From contig NZ_JASHIM010000007.1 of the NCBI RefSeq assembly GCF_030733685.1, positions 1 through 60,000 of the forward strand: a DNA stretch of 60,000 nt. The letters are read 5' to 3'. Below, piece after piece: positions 27,319 to 37,132 of this stretch. The translations under genes and the position numbers were made by a program. This stretch comes from Roseovarius sp. MMSF_3281. Its GTDB lineage: Bacteria > Pseudomonadota > Alphaproteobacteria > Rhodobacterales > Rhodobacteraceae. The notes under the pieces are model-generated. The model was not told the origin of the DNA. It was given only the letters and a program-made list of their open reading frames with translations, and ran no database searches. How positions within the stretch are numbered: position 1 is the stretch's first letter; each line of letters opens with the position of its first letter.

Positions 27319-28347
27319 TCATTCACGCCTTTGCCAGTATGCCGAGATATAGGCATCCTTAGCCGCGCGCCCGCTTTTGCGCCACGCGGACCGGACCTCT
27401 GTGGCCTGGCTTCGCTCTGCGGCGAACCAGAGAAATGGCGGGTTGCCCTCAGTGACCTCTGCCAATGCCGCCTTTGCCATGAGCGCTTGTGTTCCAGGCT
27501 CTGCATAGTCGACCTGAACGCCGGGGTGCGCCGGCAACGGGTATGCAGCCCCCAGCGGCCCACCGGGAAACAGCGTGACGCGACCGACAAGGCCGGGATT
27601 GGCTTCGAGAATGCGCGCGACCGCCGGAAACCCTGTCTCATCGGCAAACCCAAGGATTTCCGTTTCGACGCGGCATCCGCCGCCGCCCGGGCCGGTCACC
27701 AGTACCTCGTCGCCGGGGGCGGTGGTTTCCGCCCAATGCGTGGCGCGACCGCCATCATGGCGAAACAGATCAAAGACAAGTTCCCCCTTGTCAGGGCGAA
27801 CAAAGCGCGCGGTGTAGACCGGCAGGTGCAACGCGTCCGCCCCCTTGGGCCATTGGGTTGCACCGTTCGGCCCGATGGCAGGCCAGATCGCGGGCCGCCC
27901 TTGCGGAGGAATCCCCAGCCGGAAGTGGATGGCGTCAAGCGTGAACCGGGAAACATCGCCCTGAAGCGTCACGCGCAGGAAATCACCATCAAGGCGCTCG
28001 ACCTGCACGACTGACATCAGCCGGGCATTGGCCGGCAGTTGCCCAGCAGACGACGCATCACTCCAACGGATGCCTTGTGCCACATCGGGGGAAAGCGCGC
28101 TGATCTGGCTGACAAGCGAATCCTTCAATGTCTGAAGAAAATCCGTCTGCGGCGCGTGGATCTCGGCGCATGTGCCATTCTCGGAGGGGGCAAAGCAGAT
28201 GCGGCCATAGTATGTCTGCACGGACAGGCCCGCCTCTGAATCCCTCAAAATTTCAAGATCCTGCTCCAAAGCCTCGGCAAGGGCCACCTGCCGCAACGGG
28301 GCGAAGGCAACTCCGGGTAAATTCGTATGCGCGGTAACGTCAGCCAT
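27319..28347 (-). CDS. Siderophore-interacting protein (FAD-binding ferric reductase)
   Basis: 342 residues. The first 100 or so form a DUF2218-like domain (LSVQTYYGRICFAPSENGTC). The rest is the SIP/ViuB fold: RLMSVVQVERLDGDFLRVTLQG for FAD binding and an NAD-binding C-terminal domain (RVTLFPGGPL, then FLWFAAERSQA). It should reduce and release iron from imported siderophore in the cytoplasm. The ATG at 28347 follows AGAGGTGAAC; a GTG 6 bp upstream is possible. It overlaps the MFS gene by 8 bp and is third in the operon. Confidence 0.93.
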   Translation of the reverse strand: MADVTAHTNLPGVAFAPLRQVALAEALEQDLEILRDSEAGLSVQTYYGRICFAPSENGTCAEIHAPQTDFLQTLKDSLVSQISALSPDVAQGIRWSDASSAGQLPANARLMSVVQVERLDGDFLRVTLQGDVSRFTLDAIHFRLGIPPQGRPAIWPAIGPNGATQWPKGADALHLPVYTARFVRPDKGELVFDLFRHDGGRATHWAETTAPGDEVLVTGPGGGGCRVETEILGFADETGFPAVARILEANPGLVGRVTLFPGGPLGAAYPLPAHPGVQVDYAEPGTQALMAKAALAEVTEGNPPFLWFAAERSQATEVRSAWRKSGRAAKDAYISAYWQRRE

Positions 28348-29554
28348 GTTCACCTCTGGCTTTCAGGGTGGCAACCCGACAGATGAAGGGAAGCACCGCT
28401 AGGGATATCGCGCAGGCAAGCGCGAAAAAGAAGCCATAGCCCAAATGCTCGGCGATGAATCCCGCCGCGGTGCCCGCCGCCATGCTGACGGCGGCATCCA
28501 TGCATTGAAACAAGGTGAAATCGACGCCGCCCTGCTGTGGGTCGGACCAGTTCATGAACTGGCCGTAAAGCGCCACGAAACCAAAGGCCATGACGGCGGC
28601 GCTGGCCACCATGGCGACCGGGGCGACCTGTGCAGCAGGCAGGATCGTATCGCCGGCCGACAGCGCCACCAGCGCAAGGATGGCCGATTGCACCGCCACA
28701 GCCCCGATCAGTACGTTGCGAGCCCCGAAACGGCGCACGAACCCACCGCCCAGCATCGCGCCTAGAAAGCCAAGCATCAAGCTGCCAACGCCGCTTAGGA
28801 TGCCCAGCTGGGCAAGGTCATAGCCTGCGTCTATGAAATATGGGCCGAACATGCCCATCGCGGTCTTTTGCGCCATGACATAAAGCGCCGCGATCAGCAG
28901 GCCCTGACGTACCTCGGGGCGCGACAGGGCCGCGCGCAAGCTGGGTTGATGCGGGCGCGCCTGCACCCCCTTGGCACGCGCCACAAACGCGAAAGGAAGG
29001 CACAAGATCACGATGATCAGCGCCATGCTCCAGGCTCCGGTTGTCCAACCCATACGGTCCACGAGGATCAGGAAGACCCCCCCGCCGATGGCCGATCCAA
29101 GGTAGGCCCCGCCAACCTGCGCGGCATTGCCCCAGCCATAGCGCGTGTTTTTCAAAGCCTCGACCGCGTACCCGTCACAGGCGATATCCACGGTGGCCGT
29201 GGCAAAGGCCGCCACCATCAGGATACTCAGGACCGGCAGCACCGGGAACGGCCCGATCACCCCGAGAGCCACAAGCGTGACGGTCACCACCGCGACACCG
29301 GTCATGACGATGACCACCGACCGATCCCGCCCGCCATCCGGCAAGCGGACCCCTTCGATCCAAGGTGCCCAGAGAAACTTCAGCGCCCAGGGCAGCACCA
29401 AAAGCGAGATCAACCCGATCTGGTCCAGCGGCAAGCCTTGCGCGCGCAGCACCCCGGGCAGGCCCGTCCATGTCACCCCCGCAAGGACGCTTTGCGCAAC
29501 ATAGACGCCGCCGATGGCCCCGACGACGCCCCATGATTTCCGGGTAACGGCCAT
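28340..29554 (-). CDS. RhtX/FptX-like MFS siderophore importer
   Basis: 404 residues, 12 transmembrane helices. The N-terminus (GGVYVAQSVLAGVTWTGLPG, then LPWALKFLWAPWIEG) resembles the RhtX/FptX single-polypeptide inner-membrane importers of rhizobactin and pyochelin. Its ATG overlaps the receptor stop by one base. With a TonB receptor before it and a siderophore-interacting protein after it, this replaces an ABC importer for ferric-siderophore uptake. Confidence 0.9.
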   Translation of the reverse strand: MAVTRKSWGVVGAIGGVYVAQSVLAGVTWTGLPGVLRAQGLPLDQIGLISLLVLPWALKFLWAPWIEGVRLPDGGRDRSVVIVMTGVAVVTVTLVALGVIGPFPVLPVLSILMVAAFATATVDIACDGYAVEALKNTRYGWGNAAQVGGAYLGSAIGGGVFLILVDRMGWTTGAWSMALIIVILCLPFAFVARAKGVQARPHQPSLRAALSRPEVRQGLLIAALYVMAQKTAMGMFGPYFIDAGYDLAQLGILSGVGSLMLGFLGAMLGGGFVRRFGARNVLIGAVAVQSAILALVALSAGDTILPAAQVAPVAMVASAAVMAFGFVALYGQFMNWSDPQQGGVDFTLFQCMDAAVSMAAGTAAGFIAEHLGYGFFFALACAISLAVLPFICRVATLKARGEHG

Positions 29555-31662
29555 CAGAAGCGATAGGCGATGCTGGCGGTCGCGGTGCGGCCTTCGGTGC
29601 GATAGCAGAAGCCTGCGCTGCAAGTCTGGCCGGTATTGTCAAAGACGTTCTTGACGTTCAGTTGCAGGCCCGCGCCCTCTACGCCCAATCGGTCCAGGTC
29701 GTAGGACACCGACAGGTCCGCATAGAACTGATCGTCGTTCTTGAACGAATTCTGATCATCGCCGTAGCTTTCACCGACGTAACGCAAACCGGCCCCGAAG
29801 CCCCAGCCCTTCAGCGCACCGTTTCGGGGCTCGTAGAACCCCCAGACCGACGCGGTGTGCTTGGGGGTTGCAGACAGCTGTTTGCCAATGGTTCCTGTTG
29901 CACCGCGCTCGATCTCCATGTCGAGATAGGTATAGGACGTGGTCAGGCGCAGATCGTTGGCAAAATTGAACTGACCTTCGATCTCGAGCCCGCGTGAGCG
30001 CAGATCGTAAGGGACTTGGACTTGCTGCAAGCCGCCAAAGACCGTGGGGTCAACGGTCTGGAATACCACGCCGTCCTCTTGTTGAATGTCGAAAAGCGAG
30101 GCCGTGATCAGGCTTTCGGTGCCCGGCAATTGGTATTTCAGGCCGATTTCCTTTTGGATGCCCCGGGTCGGATCGGCGGGGCGACTGCTGTTGGGGTCGG
30201 TACTGTCATCATAGACAAGCCCTGTGGTCGGCACGAAGCTGCTGGCGAGGTTTGCAAAGACCGACAGGTCGGTGTTCACCGCATAGCTCACCCCAACCCG
30301 GCCCGAGAAACCGTCGTGCGAGGTGTCGGCCCCGGTGCGCGAGGCGTCGAGGGTCGTGGTATCGACCCAGTCGTAGCGCCCGCTAAGAAACACGGTCCAA
30401 GGGCCGCTGACCATCTGGTTGTGGAGGTAGAGGCCATACTGGTCCATGTCTTGCCCGCCGGAATAGGGTTGAACCATCGCGTCGGTTGCGGCGGCCGAAA
30501 CGTAGCCCACTCCGGCATAATAGGTGTCATAGGATGACCGGCTGAAATCAAAGCCCGCAACCAGCGTATGATCGATGGCACCGGTGGCAAACTCTGTCTC
30601 CAGCGTGGTGTCGATTGCAAGATTCTCGGTATTCTCAAGGTAGTGGCCCCAGTAGCGGCCAAAACCGGGGGCCGGAGTCAGGGCATAGATGCCGCTGAAC
30701 TCAAGATCGGCATCGACCTCGGAGTATCGCAAGTTCTGACGCAGGGTCATGTTGTCCGTCAGCTCGTGTTCGACCTCGTAGCCGACGCGCCACTGTTCGG
30801 TGACGAAATCGTTGTAGTTGGGATCGCCGACGTAAATGTTCGACGCGACACCATAGGACGGGTTGTAATAGGATGCCGTGCCGCCACGCGTGGATTCCGA
30901 GTACTCGCCCAGGAACGTGACCGTGGTACGGTCGGTCAGTTGGTAGGTCAGAGCAGGGGCGATCATGCTCAGATCGTCACTGTATCCTTCAAGCGGTGTG
31001 TCCGCATCGCGCAACACACCGGTCAAGCGATAGCTGAGCCTGCCATCCTCGGCCAATGGTCCCGTGAAATCGAAGGCCAACTCTTTGTGTTCCTCGGTAC
31101 CGAAGGTTAGCCGGACCTCGTTGAAGGGGTCTTGCTTGGGCCGCTTGGAAACGACGTTGACGATCCCGCCCGAGCCGGAGACCCCGTACATCGAGGATGA
31201 CGGCCCCTTGAGGACGGAAACCGCCTCAAAGCTGTAGGGGTGGTTCTGGTACCATGCCGACGGGCCGTTCACCTGCCGCAGGCCGTCACGAAACAGCCCG
31301 TTGTAGTAGGCCGCGAACCCACGCAGGTACAGGGCATCATACCGGGTATCGAAGCCGAAATTGGTGACGTTGGTGCCCGAGGTATAACCCAGCGAATCCA
31401 AAAGCGTGCGCGGCTCCTGATCTTCGATCTGGTCCTGGCCAACGGTGCTGATGGATTGCGGGATATCGCGGATCGCCGTATCGACTCGCGTGGCCTGGCG
31501 GCCGCTTTCCGCGACGTAGCCATTTTGCAGGAGGGTATCGTCGCTCTCTGATTCAAGGATCAATGTGCCGAGGTCAACGGCACCTTCATCTTGCGCGAAC
31601 GCGTTGCACGGGCCAACAACGACCGCAAGCCCCGCGAGCAGGGCAATTCGAGAAACATGCAT
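29554..31662 (-). CDS. TonB-dependent siderophore receptor
   Basis: 702-residue outer-membrane barrel with signal peptide (cleavage near AFA-QDE), a TonB-box-like early region (GTLILESES), and a plug domain (IPQSISTVGQDQIEDQEPRT, then YLRGFAAYYNGLFRDGLRQV) as in FhuA/FpvA-type receptors. The barrel ends in the canonical aromatic residue (SIAYRF). First gene of the iron operon. The siderophore class cannot be told; the RhtX-like partner hints at a non-ABC system for a hydroxamate/citrate or pyochelin-like ligand. Confidence 0.94.
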   Translation of the reverse strand: MHVSRIALLAGLAVVVGPCNAFAQDEGAVDLGTLILESESDDTLLQNGYVAESGRQATRVDTAIRDIPQSISTVGQDQIEDQEPRTLLDSLGYTSGTNVTNFGFDTRYDALYLRGFAAYYNGLFRDGLRQVNGPSAWYQNHPYSFEAVSVLKGPSSSMYGVSGSGGIVNVVSKRPKQDPFNEVRLTFGTEEHKELAFDFTGPLAEDGRLSYRLTGVLRDADTPLEGYSDDLSMIAPALTYQLTDRTTVTFLGEYSESTRGGTASYYNPSYGVASNIYVGDPNYNDFVTEQWRVGYEVEHELTDNMTLRQNLRYSEVDADLEFSGIYALTPAPGFGRYWGHYLENTENLAIDTTLETEFATGAIDHTLVAGFDFSRSSYDTYYAGVGYVSAAATDAMVQPYSGGQDMDQYGLYLHNQMVSGPWTVFLSGRYDWVDTTTLDASRTGADTSHDGFSGRVGVSYAVNTDLSVFANLASSFVPTTGLVYDDSTDPNSSRPADPTRGIQKEIGLKYQLPGTESLITASLFDIQQEDGVVFQTVDPTVFGGLQQVQVPYDLRSRGLEIEGQFNFANDLRLTTSYTYLDMEIERGATGTIGKQLSATPKHTASVWGFYEPRNGALKGWGFGAGLRYVGESYGDDQNSFKNDDQFYADLSVSYDLDRLGVEGAGLQLNVKNVFDNTGQTCSAGFCYRTEGRTATASIAYRF

Positions 31663-32082
31663 GTGGGTCTCCAGGTTCGCCTTGGCTACCCAATGTTTGC
31701 TCAGGCTTTATCTTTGCTTTTGCATCTTGTCCGACTTCTTTTGTCAGGATTGAGGGCGGGAGAAAAGGAGGTCCGGTGTCTAGTTTTCACACGTTGCATA
31801 ATTGCATCAACCCGCGGGTTGCCCTGTATCTTGAAGGTGTAATTTCACCGCTCTGCACATTTGCCAAACCGGCCGGCTTCGTTCCGAAAACCGCCTGATC
31901 TGCCTTGTCGTTGATGACTGATCTATTTCGCTTTCTGCCGCAGCACGCTCGTATCCCCCCAAAAGACGGCGCGCGCATGGCAGAACAGTGCAATATTCAT
32001 TTCATTCAGAAAATTTGGTGCGGGGGCAGGATTGGGCCCATGTCGATTCAGTGCTGTTTTTTTGAACCGGCGGCAGGCATGA
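31663..32082. promoter_or_regulatory. Upstream region of the siderophore operon
   Basis: 420 bp, A+T-richer than the flanking genes, with no convincing gene. It should hold the promoter of the TonB-receptor operon. TGCA-TAAT-TGCA at 31795-31806 resembles the TGCA half-sites of alphaproteobacterial Fur/Mur operators but is centred 138 bp before the start codon. The region also receives transcription ends of nothing from the left; the gene at 32083 ends here. Confidence 0.45.
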
Positions 32083-33171
32083 TCATTCCGGGGCGGCCTT
32101 GGCGTCGTCGCTTTCATTTGGGAAGGTCGACCGCCAGAGCGCGATGAAATCCCGCCGCTTGTGCTGATCGAGGCCCACCAGCAATGACGGCGTGAGCGCG
32201 ATGGGCCGAAGACTTGTTTCCGCAGATTCCGGCAGGCGCAGGGATGCAGGCCCCCCATCGTCCGTACTTACGATCAAGTGCGACGATGTCAGCGCCGATT
32301 GGCCCGCCTCGGACAGCAGGAAATCCAGAAACGCCCCGGCCAGCTCTGGTTCAGCGGCGTGCCGGGGAATCAAGGCAGCTCGGGCCAAAACCAGCGTGTA
32401 GTCTTCGGGGGCAACCGCGACAATGTCGGGGTTCTGCGCGGCCCGGGCCAAAGCATATGAGCCAAGGACGTTATAAGCGATCAAGTAGGTGCCGTCGGCC
32501 ACGCCGTCGATAATCTCGTCCGAGCAGCAGGTGGCCACCGCCCCGCTACGCCCGAAGGCTTCGATCAGGCTGCCGAAGGTCGTGGCCTGTTGTGCATCGG
32601 CAAAGGCAAAAAGATATCCCAGCCCCGAGGCTTCGATATCATAGGTGGCGACACGCCCGCGAAACCGGCTGTCATCGGGCCGCAACAGATCAATCAGGTC
32701 AAACCGCGAAAGCGGCACCTCTGCGCTGTCGATCAGGCGCTTGTTATAGACGATCACCGCGAGTTCGCGGGTGATGCCGAATACCTCTTCACGCCAGTTG
32801 GCGACCTGCGGCAAGCCTTCCGTTGCGGCCGACCGATGCGCGCGGGCGCAGCCGTCATTGGCCAGCTTGAACTGTAGGTCGACGGCGGAACTGATGACCA
32901 TATCGGCCGCCTGCATACCCTTTTGACAATCCGAGAGGGTCACCTGAAACAGGTCATTCGAGGCCCATTGCTCGTAATCGATACGGGCGGCATCCGGGCG
33001 TGACGTGAAAATTTGCATGACAGCCTCGAACCGGGCGATGTCGGTCGTGCCGCGTACCAGAAGGCGGCGCTCGGCATCGGCAGGGCCATAGGATTCCACG
33101 GCTTCCGGCAGCGGCTGGGCCATTGCCGCGCCGGCCAGCATCATGACAAGCGCCAAGCAGATCGGTTTCAT
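32083..33171 (-). CDS. Periplasmic binding protein of the tctDE operon
   Basis: 362 residues with a Sec signal peptide (MKPICLALVMMLAGAAMAQ). The fold reads as an ABC-type iron/thiamine-like extracellular binding protein (AVIVYNKRLIDSAEVPLSRF, AYNVLGSYALARAA). No ABC permease is nearby. Its start overlaps the sensor-kinase stop by 4 bp, so it is encoded with tctD and tctE. I infer that it presents a ligand to the sensor rather than to a transporter. The ATG at 33171 is chosen because the signal peptide starts there. Confidence 0.85.
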   Translation of the reverse strand: MKPICLALVMMLAGAAMAQPLPEAVESYGPADAERRLLVRGTTDIARFEAVMQIFTSRPDAARIDYEQWASNDLFQVTLSDCQKGMQAADMVISSAVDLQFKLANDGCARAHRSAATEGLPQVANWREEVFGITRELAVIVYNKRLIDSAEVPLSRFDLIDLLRPDDSRFRGRVATYDIEASGLGYLFAFADAQQATTFGSLIEAFGRSGAVATCCSDEIIDGVADGTYLIAYNVLGSYALARAAQNPDIVAVAPEDYTLVLARAALIPRHAAEPELAGAFLDFLLSEAGQSALTSSHLIVSTDDGGPASLRLPESAETSLRPIALTPSLLVGLDQHKRRDFIALWRSTFPNESDDAKAAPE

Positions 33172-34559
33172 GGCTCTGCCCCCCTGTTTTTCGGAAGCTC
33201 CAGAAAGACCTCGAAGCAATCGTCGGTGGGGCGCCGGATCGTCATCTGGCCGCGATGCGCCTGAGCCACGGCATTGACAATGGACAACCCCAGACCGGCA
33301 CTGGCCGCGGACACGCCAGAGCGTTTCGCAAACCGTGAGCCCGCATCGGCCCACATATCCTTGGCCATCCCGTCGCCCCGGTCGCGCACACCAAGGCAGA
33401 GGGTCGCGCCGCCGTCTTGTACGAAGACGGTGATCGGCGGCTTGCCATAGGCGACAGCGTTGTTGATCAGATTCTTGCAGGCCTCGACCAGCGATAATGC
33501 GTCACCGTCGCAAACCATCGGCTCTTCGGGCAAATCAATCCGCAGTTCGAGTTCGGCACCGGACAGTGTTTGATCGAACTGGCCCACGGCCTCGCTGGCC
33601 ACCACCCGCAGATCCACCGGTTCAAGGTCCACGCTGTCGGCGCGGTGTATGATCATGGCGTGATTCAAAAGCTGGTCGGTCAATTGGCTTAGGTTGCGTG
33701 ACCGTTCATGAATCTTTTCGACGATACGCAGCTGTTCTTGGGCATCGGGCGTCTCGTAAGCCAGTTCGGCCTGCGCCCGGAGCGCCGCGATCGGGGTGCG
33801 AAGCTGATGCGAGGCGTCGGCGATCAACGTGCGCATGACCCGCAACTGGCGGTCGATCCGGCCGATAAACCGGTTCAGGGCCGCCACCAGGCTGGCAATT
33901 TCCTGCGGCACCTCGACATCGACCGGTGTCAGGTCGCGGCTTGATCGCAAGGCGAAATCGCGTTCGAGTTGGCGCAGCGGGCGCAGGGCGGAATTGACCG
34001 CCAGAAAGGCGAGCCCGGAAATCACCAAGCCGACGGCGGCCACGGCCACCAGTGCGTTTCTTGTGATCTGCTGTGCCAGTTCGCGGCGCGCTTCGATGGT
34101 CTGGCCGACGACAACGTCCACGGCACCCAGAAACGAGCGTTCTGCGATCTGCCGCCTGACATGCGCATACCGTGCAGGTTCCCCCGCGAAGCTGCCGCTG
34201 AAAAATTGATCGTCGCCTTCGGGCGGTTCCTCGCTGTCGTAGCCTGTGACCAGTCGCCCCCGGTCATCGAACACGGCATAAACCACGCGATCCCTTGGAG
34301 CCAGCGAAAGCAGGTCGAAGGCCGAGACCGGGATGTCGACGATCACCTCGTCGCCACGCAGCCTGAGTGACCCGGCAATCTGGGTGGCCGCCCCGACAAG
34401 CAATCTGTCATAGGATTTTTGCGCCGCGCTACGGCCATAGGCATAGGCCGCCAGCGATACTGCGAGGCCGCCGATGGCGAGGACCAATACAAGCGACACG
34501 CCGAGCCGGAAACTCAAAGACCCGGTCAGTCTTGTTCCTCGCTGCGCCCTACTCTTCAT
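33168..34559 (-). CDS. tctE: Sensor histidine kinase, TctE type
   Basis: 463 residues from the ATG at 34559. Two transmembrane helices (about 21-41 and 170-190) enclose a periplasmic 2CSK_N-like sensor domain. A HAMP-like linker follows, then HisKA with the phosphoacceptor His251 (ADASHQLRTPIAAL) and an HATPase_c domain (NLINNAVAYG, RDRGDGM, GLGLSIVNAVAQAH). It overlaps the response-regulator gene by 11 bp. It likely senses tricarboxylates and controls the divergent tctCBA. Confidence 0.92.
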   Translation of the reverse strand: MKSRAQRGTRLTGSLSFRLGVSLVLVLAIGGLAVSLAAYAYGRSAAQKSYDRLLVGAATQIAGSLRLRGDEVIVDIPVSAFDLLSLAPRDRVVYAVFDDRGRLVTGYDSEEPPEGDDQFFSGSFAGEPARYAHVRRQIAERSFLGAVDVVVGQTIEARRELAQQITRNALVAVAAVGLVISGLAFLAVNSALRPLRQLERDFALRSSRDLTPVDVEVPQEIASLVAALNRFIGRIDRQLRVMRTLIADASHQLRTPIAALRAQAELAYETPDAQEQLRIVEKIHERSRNLSQLTDQLLNHAMIIHRADSVDLEPVDLRVVASEAVGQFDQTLSGAELELRIDLPEEPMVCDGDALSLVEACKNLINNAVAYGKPPITVFVQDGGATLCLGVRDRGDGMAKDMWADAGSRFAKRSGVSAASAGLGLSIVNAVAQAHRGQMTIRRPTDDCFEVFLELPKNRGAEP

Positions 34560-35220
34560 CGACCATCTGGTAGCCAAGCCCGCGCAGCGTCTTGATCTTG
34601 ATCTGGCTGTTACAAAGTTTCCTGCGCAACCGGCCGACGTAGAGTTCGACGGCGTTCGAGTTCACCTCTTCGTCGTTGAAAGAATACAGGCGCTCAAGCA
34701 GCGTTTCTTTCGGCACCACGCGTTCGCGGTTTGCCAACAGAATTTCCAGCACGTTGAACTCGCGACGGGCCAGCGAAACGGGACTGCCCTTAACCTCGAC
34801 CGTAAAGCCCGCTGGATCGAAGGTGATGTCACCGAACTCGATTGTTCCGGAACGGTCCATGGACTGCCGCCGGAACATCGCCCGGACGCGGGCGTGCAAC
34901 TCGCGCAGATCGAAGGGCTTGATCAGGTAGTCATCCGCGCCCTTGTCGAGGGCCGCGACGCGATCCTCGATGTCGGAACGCGCCGTCAGCATCAGCACCG
35001 GCGTCGGTTTGCCGCTATTGCGCAGGTTCGCAAGAATATCTGTCCCCAGCCCGTCGGGCAGACCGATATCAAGGATGATGACGTCATAGTCCTGCACCGC
35101 AAGCGCGTCTGCGGCCTTGTTGACCGAATCCACGTTGTCGACCGCATCGCCGCGATTCGCGAAGCTTGCAACAATGGCATCCGCTACATCAGCGGTATCT
35201 TCGACCAGAAGCAGCCGCAT
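34549..35220 (-). CDS. tctD: Response regulator, TctD type (OmpR family)
   Basis: 223 residues. Receiver domain with phosphoacceptor Asp51 (DVIILDIGLPDG), followed by an OmpR-type winged helix (LARREFNVLEILLANRERVV, VYVGRLRRKL-like end). First gene of tctD-tctE-binding protein and divergent from tctC across a 164-bp region that probably contains its operator. The ATG at 35220 begins the RLLLVED strand. Confidence 0.93.
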   Translation of the reverse strand: MRLLLVEDTADVADAIVASFANRGDAVDNVDSVNKAADALAVQDYDVIILDIGLPDGLGTDILANLRNSGKPTPVLMLTARSDIEDRVAALDKGADDYLIKPFDLRELHARVRAMFRRQSMDRSGTIEFGDITFDPAGFTVEVKGSPVSLARREFNVLEILLANRERVVPKETLLERLYSFNDEEVNSNAVELYVGRLRRKLCNSQIKIKTLRGLGYQMVDEE

Positions 35221-35384
35221 ATCCTCAGTTGTTCCTCCCTGCGCCAGCATCCGTCAATCTTGAAAGAAATGACAGCAGCCAACGTGCACCCCGTGCCCAT
35301 GCCCCCGGTATGACAGGTTCACGACAGGTTGAAACGGTAGCAAGGGGGTCATCAAAAGACAAACAGCATGAATTGGAGGAGATA

Positions 35385-36368
35385 ATGCTGACACTCAATA
35401 TGACCCGGCGCGTCGCGCTGGCGGCGGCTGCGGCTTTTGCATTTACCGGACCGACGCTCGCCGATGACAATCAGGTTCTGGACAGCATCCATTTCCTTAT
35501 CCCCGGCGGCGCTGGCGGCGGATGGGACAGCACGGCGCGCGGCACGGGCGAAGCACTGACCAAATCCGGCCTGGTCGGCACCGCGTCTTACGAAAACCTG
35601 TCAGGCGGCGGCGGCGGCAAGGCGCTCAACTACCTGATCGAGAATGCCGAGAGCAATTACGATACGCTGATGGTCAATTCGACCCCGATCATCATCCGTT
35701 CGCTCACCGGCGTCTTCCCCCAGAGTTTCCGCGACTTGACACTGGTGGCAGGCACAATCGGCGATTATGCCGCGCTGGCGGTCCACGCCGACAGCGACAT
35801 CGACAACATGGAAGACCTGGTCGCGAAATTCGCAGCCGATCCCAATGCGACCGCCATCGGCGGCGGTTCGGTGCCGGGCAGCATGGACCATCTGGTGGCC
35901 GCGATGGCAATGGAAGCGGCAGGCCAAGACCCGCTTGCGATGAAGTACATTCCCTATGACGCGGGCGGCAAGGCCATGGCCGCGCTGCTTTCCGGCGAGA
36001 TCGCAGCCCTATCGACCGGCTTTTCCGAAGCCGTCGCGCTGGCAGAGGCCGGCGAGGTCAAGATCATCGGCGTAACGGCGGACGACCGCGTCCCCGCCTA
36101 CGACAGCGCGCCGACGATGAAGGAACAGGGCATCGACACCACGTTCGTCAACTGGCGCGGCTTCTTCGGCGCCCCGGGCCTGCCCGCCGAGAAGGTGGCA
36201 CAGTTCCAGCAGACGCTCAGCAAGATGTACGACACCGAGGAATGGGAAACCGTGCGCGCGCGGAACGGTTGGGTCAACATCCACAATTCGGGCGAAGATT
36301 TCAAAACCTTCCTGGAAAACCAGGAACGGCAGATCGGTGACCTGATGAAGAAGCTCGGCTTCCTCTGA
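35385..36368 (+). CDS. tctC: Tripartite tricarboxylate transporter binding protein TctC
   Basis: 327 residues with signal peptide (cleavage near TLA-DDN). The TTT/Bug fold is clear: IHFLIPGGAGGGWDSTARGT for ligand binding and FLTLVAGTIGDYAALAVHAD-like segment, GSMDHLVAAMAM. Binds citrate or a similar acid in the periplasm and delivers it to TctAB. ATG at 35385 follows GGAGGAGATA. A strong stem-loop separates it from tctB. Confidence 0.94.
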   Translation: MLTLNMTRRVALAAAAAFAFTGPTLADDNQVLDSIHFLIPGGAGGGWDSTARGTGEALTKSGLVGTASYENLSGGGGGKALNYLIENAESNYDTLMVNSTPIIIRSLTGVFPQSFRDLTLVAGTIGDYAALAVHADSDIDNMEDLVAKFAADPNATAIGGGSVPGSMDHLVAAMAMEAAGQDPLAMKYIPYDAGGKAMAALLSGEIAALSTGFSEAVALAEAGEVKIIGVTADDRVPAYDSAPTMKEQGIDTTFVNWRGFFGAPGLPAEKVAQFQQTLSKMYDTEEWETVRARNGWVNIHNSGEDFKTFLENQERQIGDLMKKLGFL

Positions 36369-36378
36369 TTTCGCCAAT

Positions 36379-36407
36379 GGCGTGCGGGTGCCTCCCGCCC
36401 GCACGCC
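36379..36407 (+). terminator. Stem-loop between tctC and tctB
   Basis: GGCGTGCGGG and CCCGCACGCC make a perfect 10-bp stem 10 bp after the tctC stop. The remaining 230 bp to tctB hold no gene. As with the other two binding-protein genes, this fits mRNA stabilisation or partial termination. Confidence 0.65.
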
Positions 36408-36637
36408 CCGAAGACCCTTCAGAACGAGAACGGAGTGCGGCGCTCTTTCTTGCTGGCAGGTTCGTACCGTCCCTTGGTGCGATCTTCGGTCAAACGACCT
36501 GTCGCAACATCCCGTGACGCCTCGACCCCGCTCAACCCATCGCCCGCATGCCGAGGACGGCTCTGGCCTTTGCCGAAAGAGATCGTCCGCCGCCCAAGGC
36601 AATCGGCTGCGGCAAAGATACCCGAAGGAGACATCAA

Positions 36638-37129
36638 ATGGCTCTCGATCGCTGGATCGCCTTCATCATCTTATGCGTCGCATCGGCTTATGCCTATGCC
36701 GCGTTCTTTACCATGGACCAGTTGCTGCCGCCCTTCATGCAGCGCAATCCAATCTGGCCGTCGACGTTTCCGAAAGTCCTGTCGGTATTGGCCATTTTCA
36801 CCTCTCTGGTGATCTTGCTGGGATTTGAAGCGCCGCCCGAAAGGTCCGCCGAACCCGAGATCGATCACCGCCGGTTGGGTGATTATCACATCTATCAGGC
36901 ACTGGCCTTGTTGGGCCTGATGGTGGCCTACGCGCTGCTTTTGCGGCCTGCCGGGTTCCTGCTTTCGACGGTTGGTTTCCTGTCCATTGGCGGCATGGTG
37001 CTGGGCGAACGTAAATTCCACATCCTGATCCCCGTCGCGATCTTTGCCACCGGGATCGTCTGGTACCTTGTCGACAGGGTTCTCGGCATCTTCCTGAGCC
37101 CGCTGCCGTATTTCATGCAAGGAGGTTGA
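36638..37129 (+). CDS. tctB: Tripartite tricarboxylate transporter small subunit TctB
   Basis: 163 residues with four transmembrane helices (first at about 7-26), typical of TctB. The ATG at 36638 has CGAAGGAG upstream; the longer frame from 36548 has no membrane logic before it. It ends 3 bp before tctA. Confidence 0.9.
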   Translation: MALDRWIAFIILCVASAYAYAAFFTMDQLLPPFMQRNPIWPSTFPKVLSVLAIFTSLVILLGFEAPPERSAEPEIDHRRLGDYHIYQALALLGLMVAYALLLRPAGFLLSTVGFLSIGGMVLGERKFHILIPVAIFATGIVWYLVDRVLGIFLSPLPYFMQGG

Positions 37130-37132
37130 CCC

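Noticed and set aside
31795..31806. TGCATAATTGCA as a definite Fur/Mur operator
   Set aside because: The centre is not symmetric and it lies far from the receptor start, so it is mentioned only as a possibility in the region entry.
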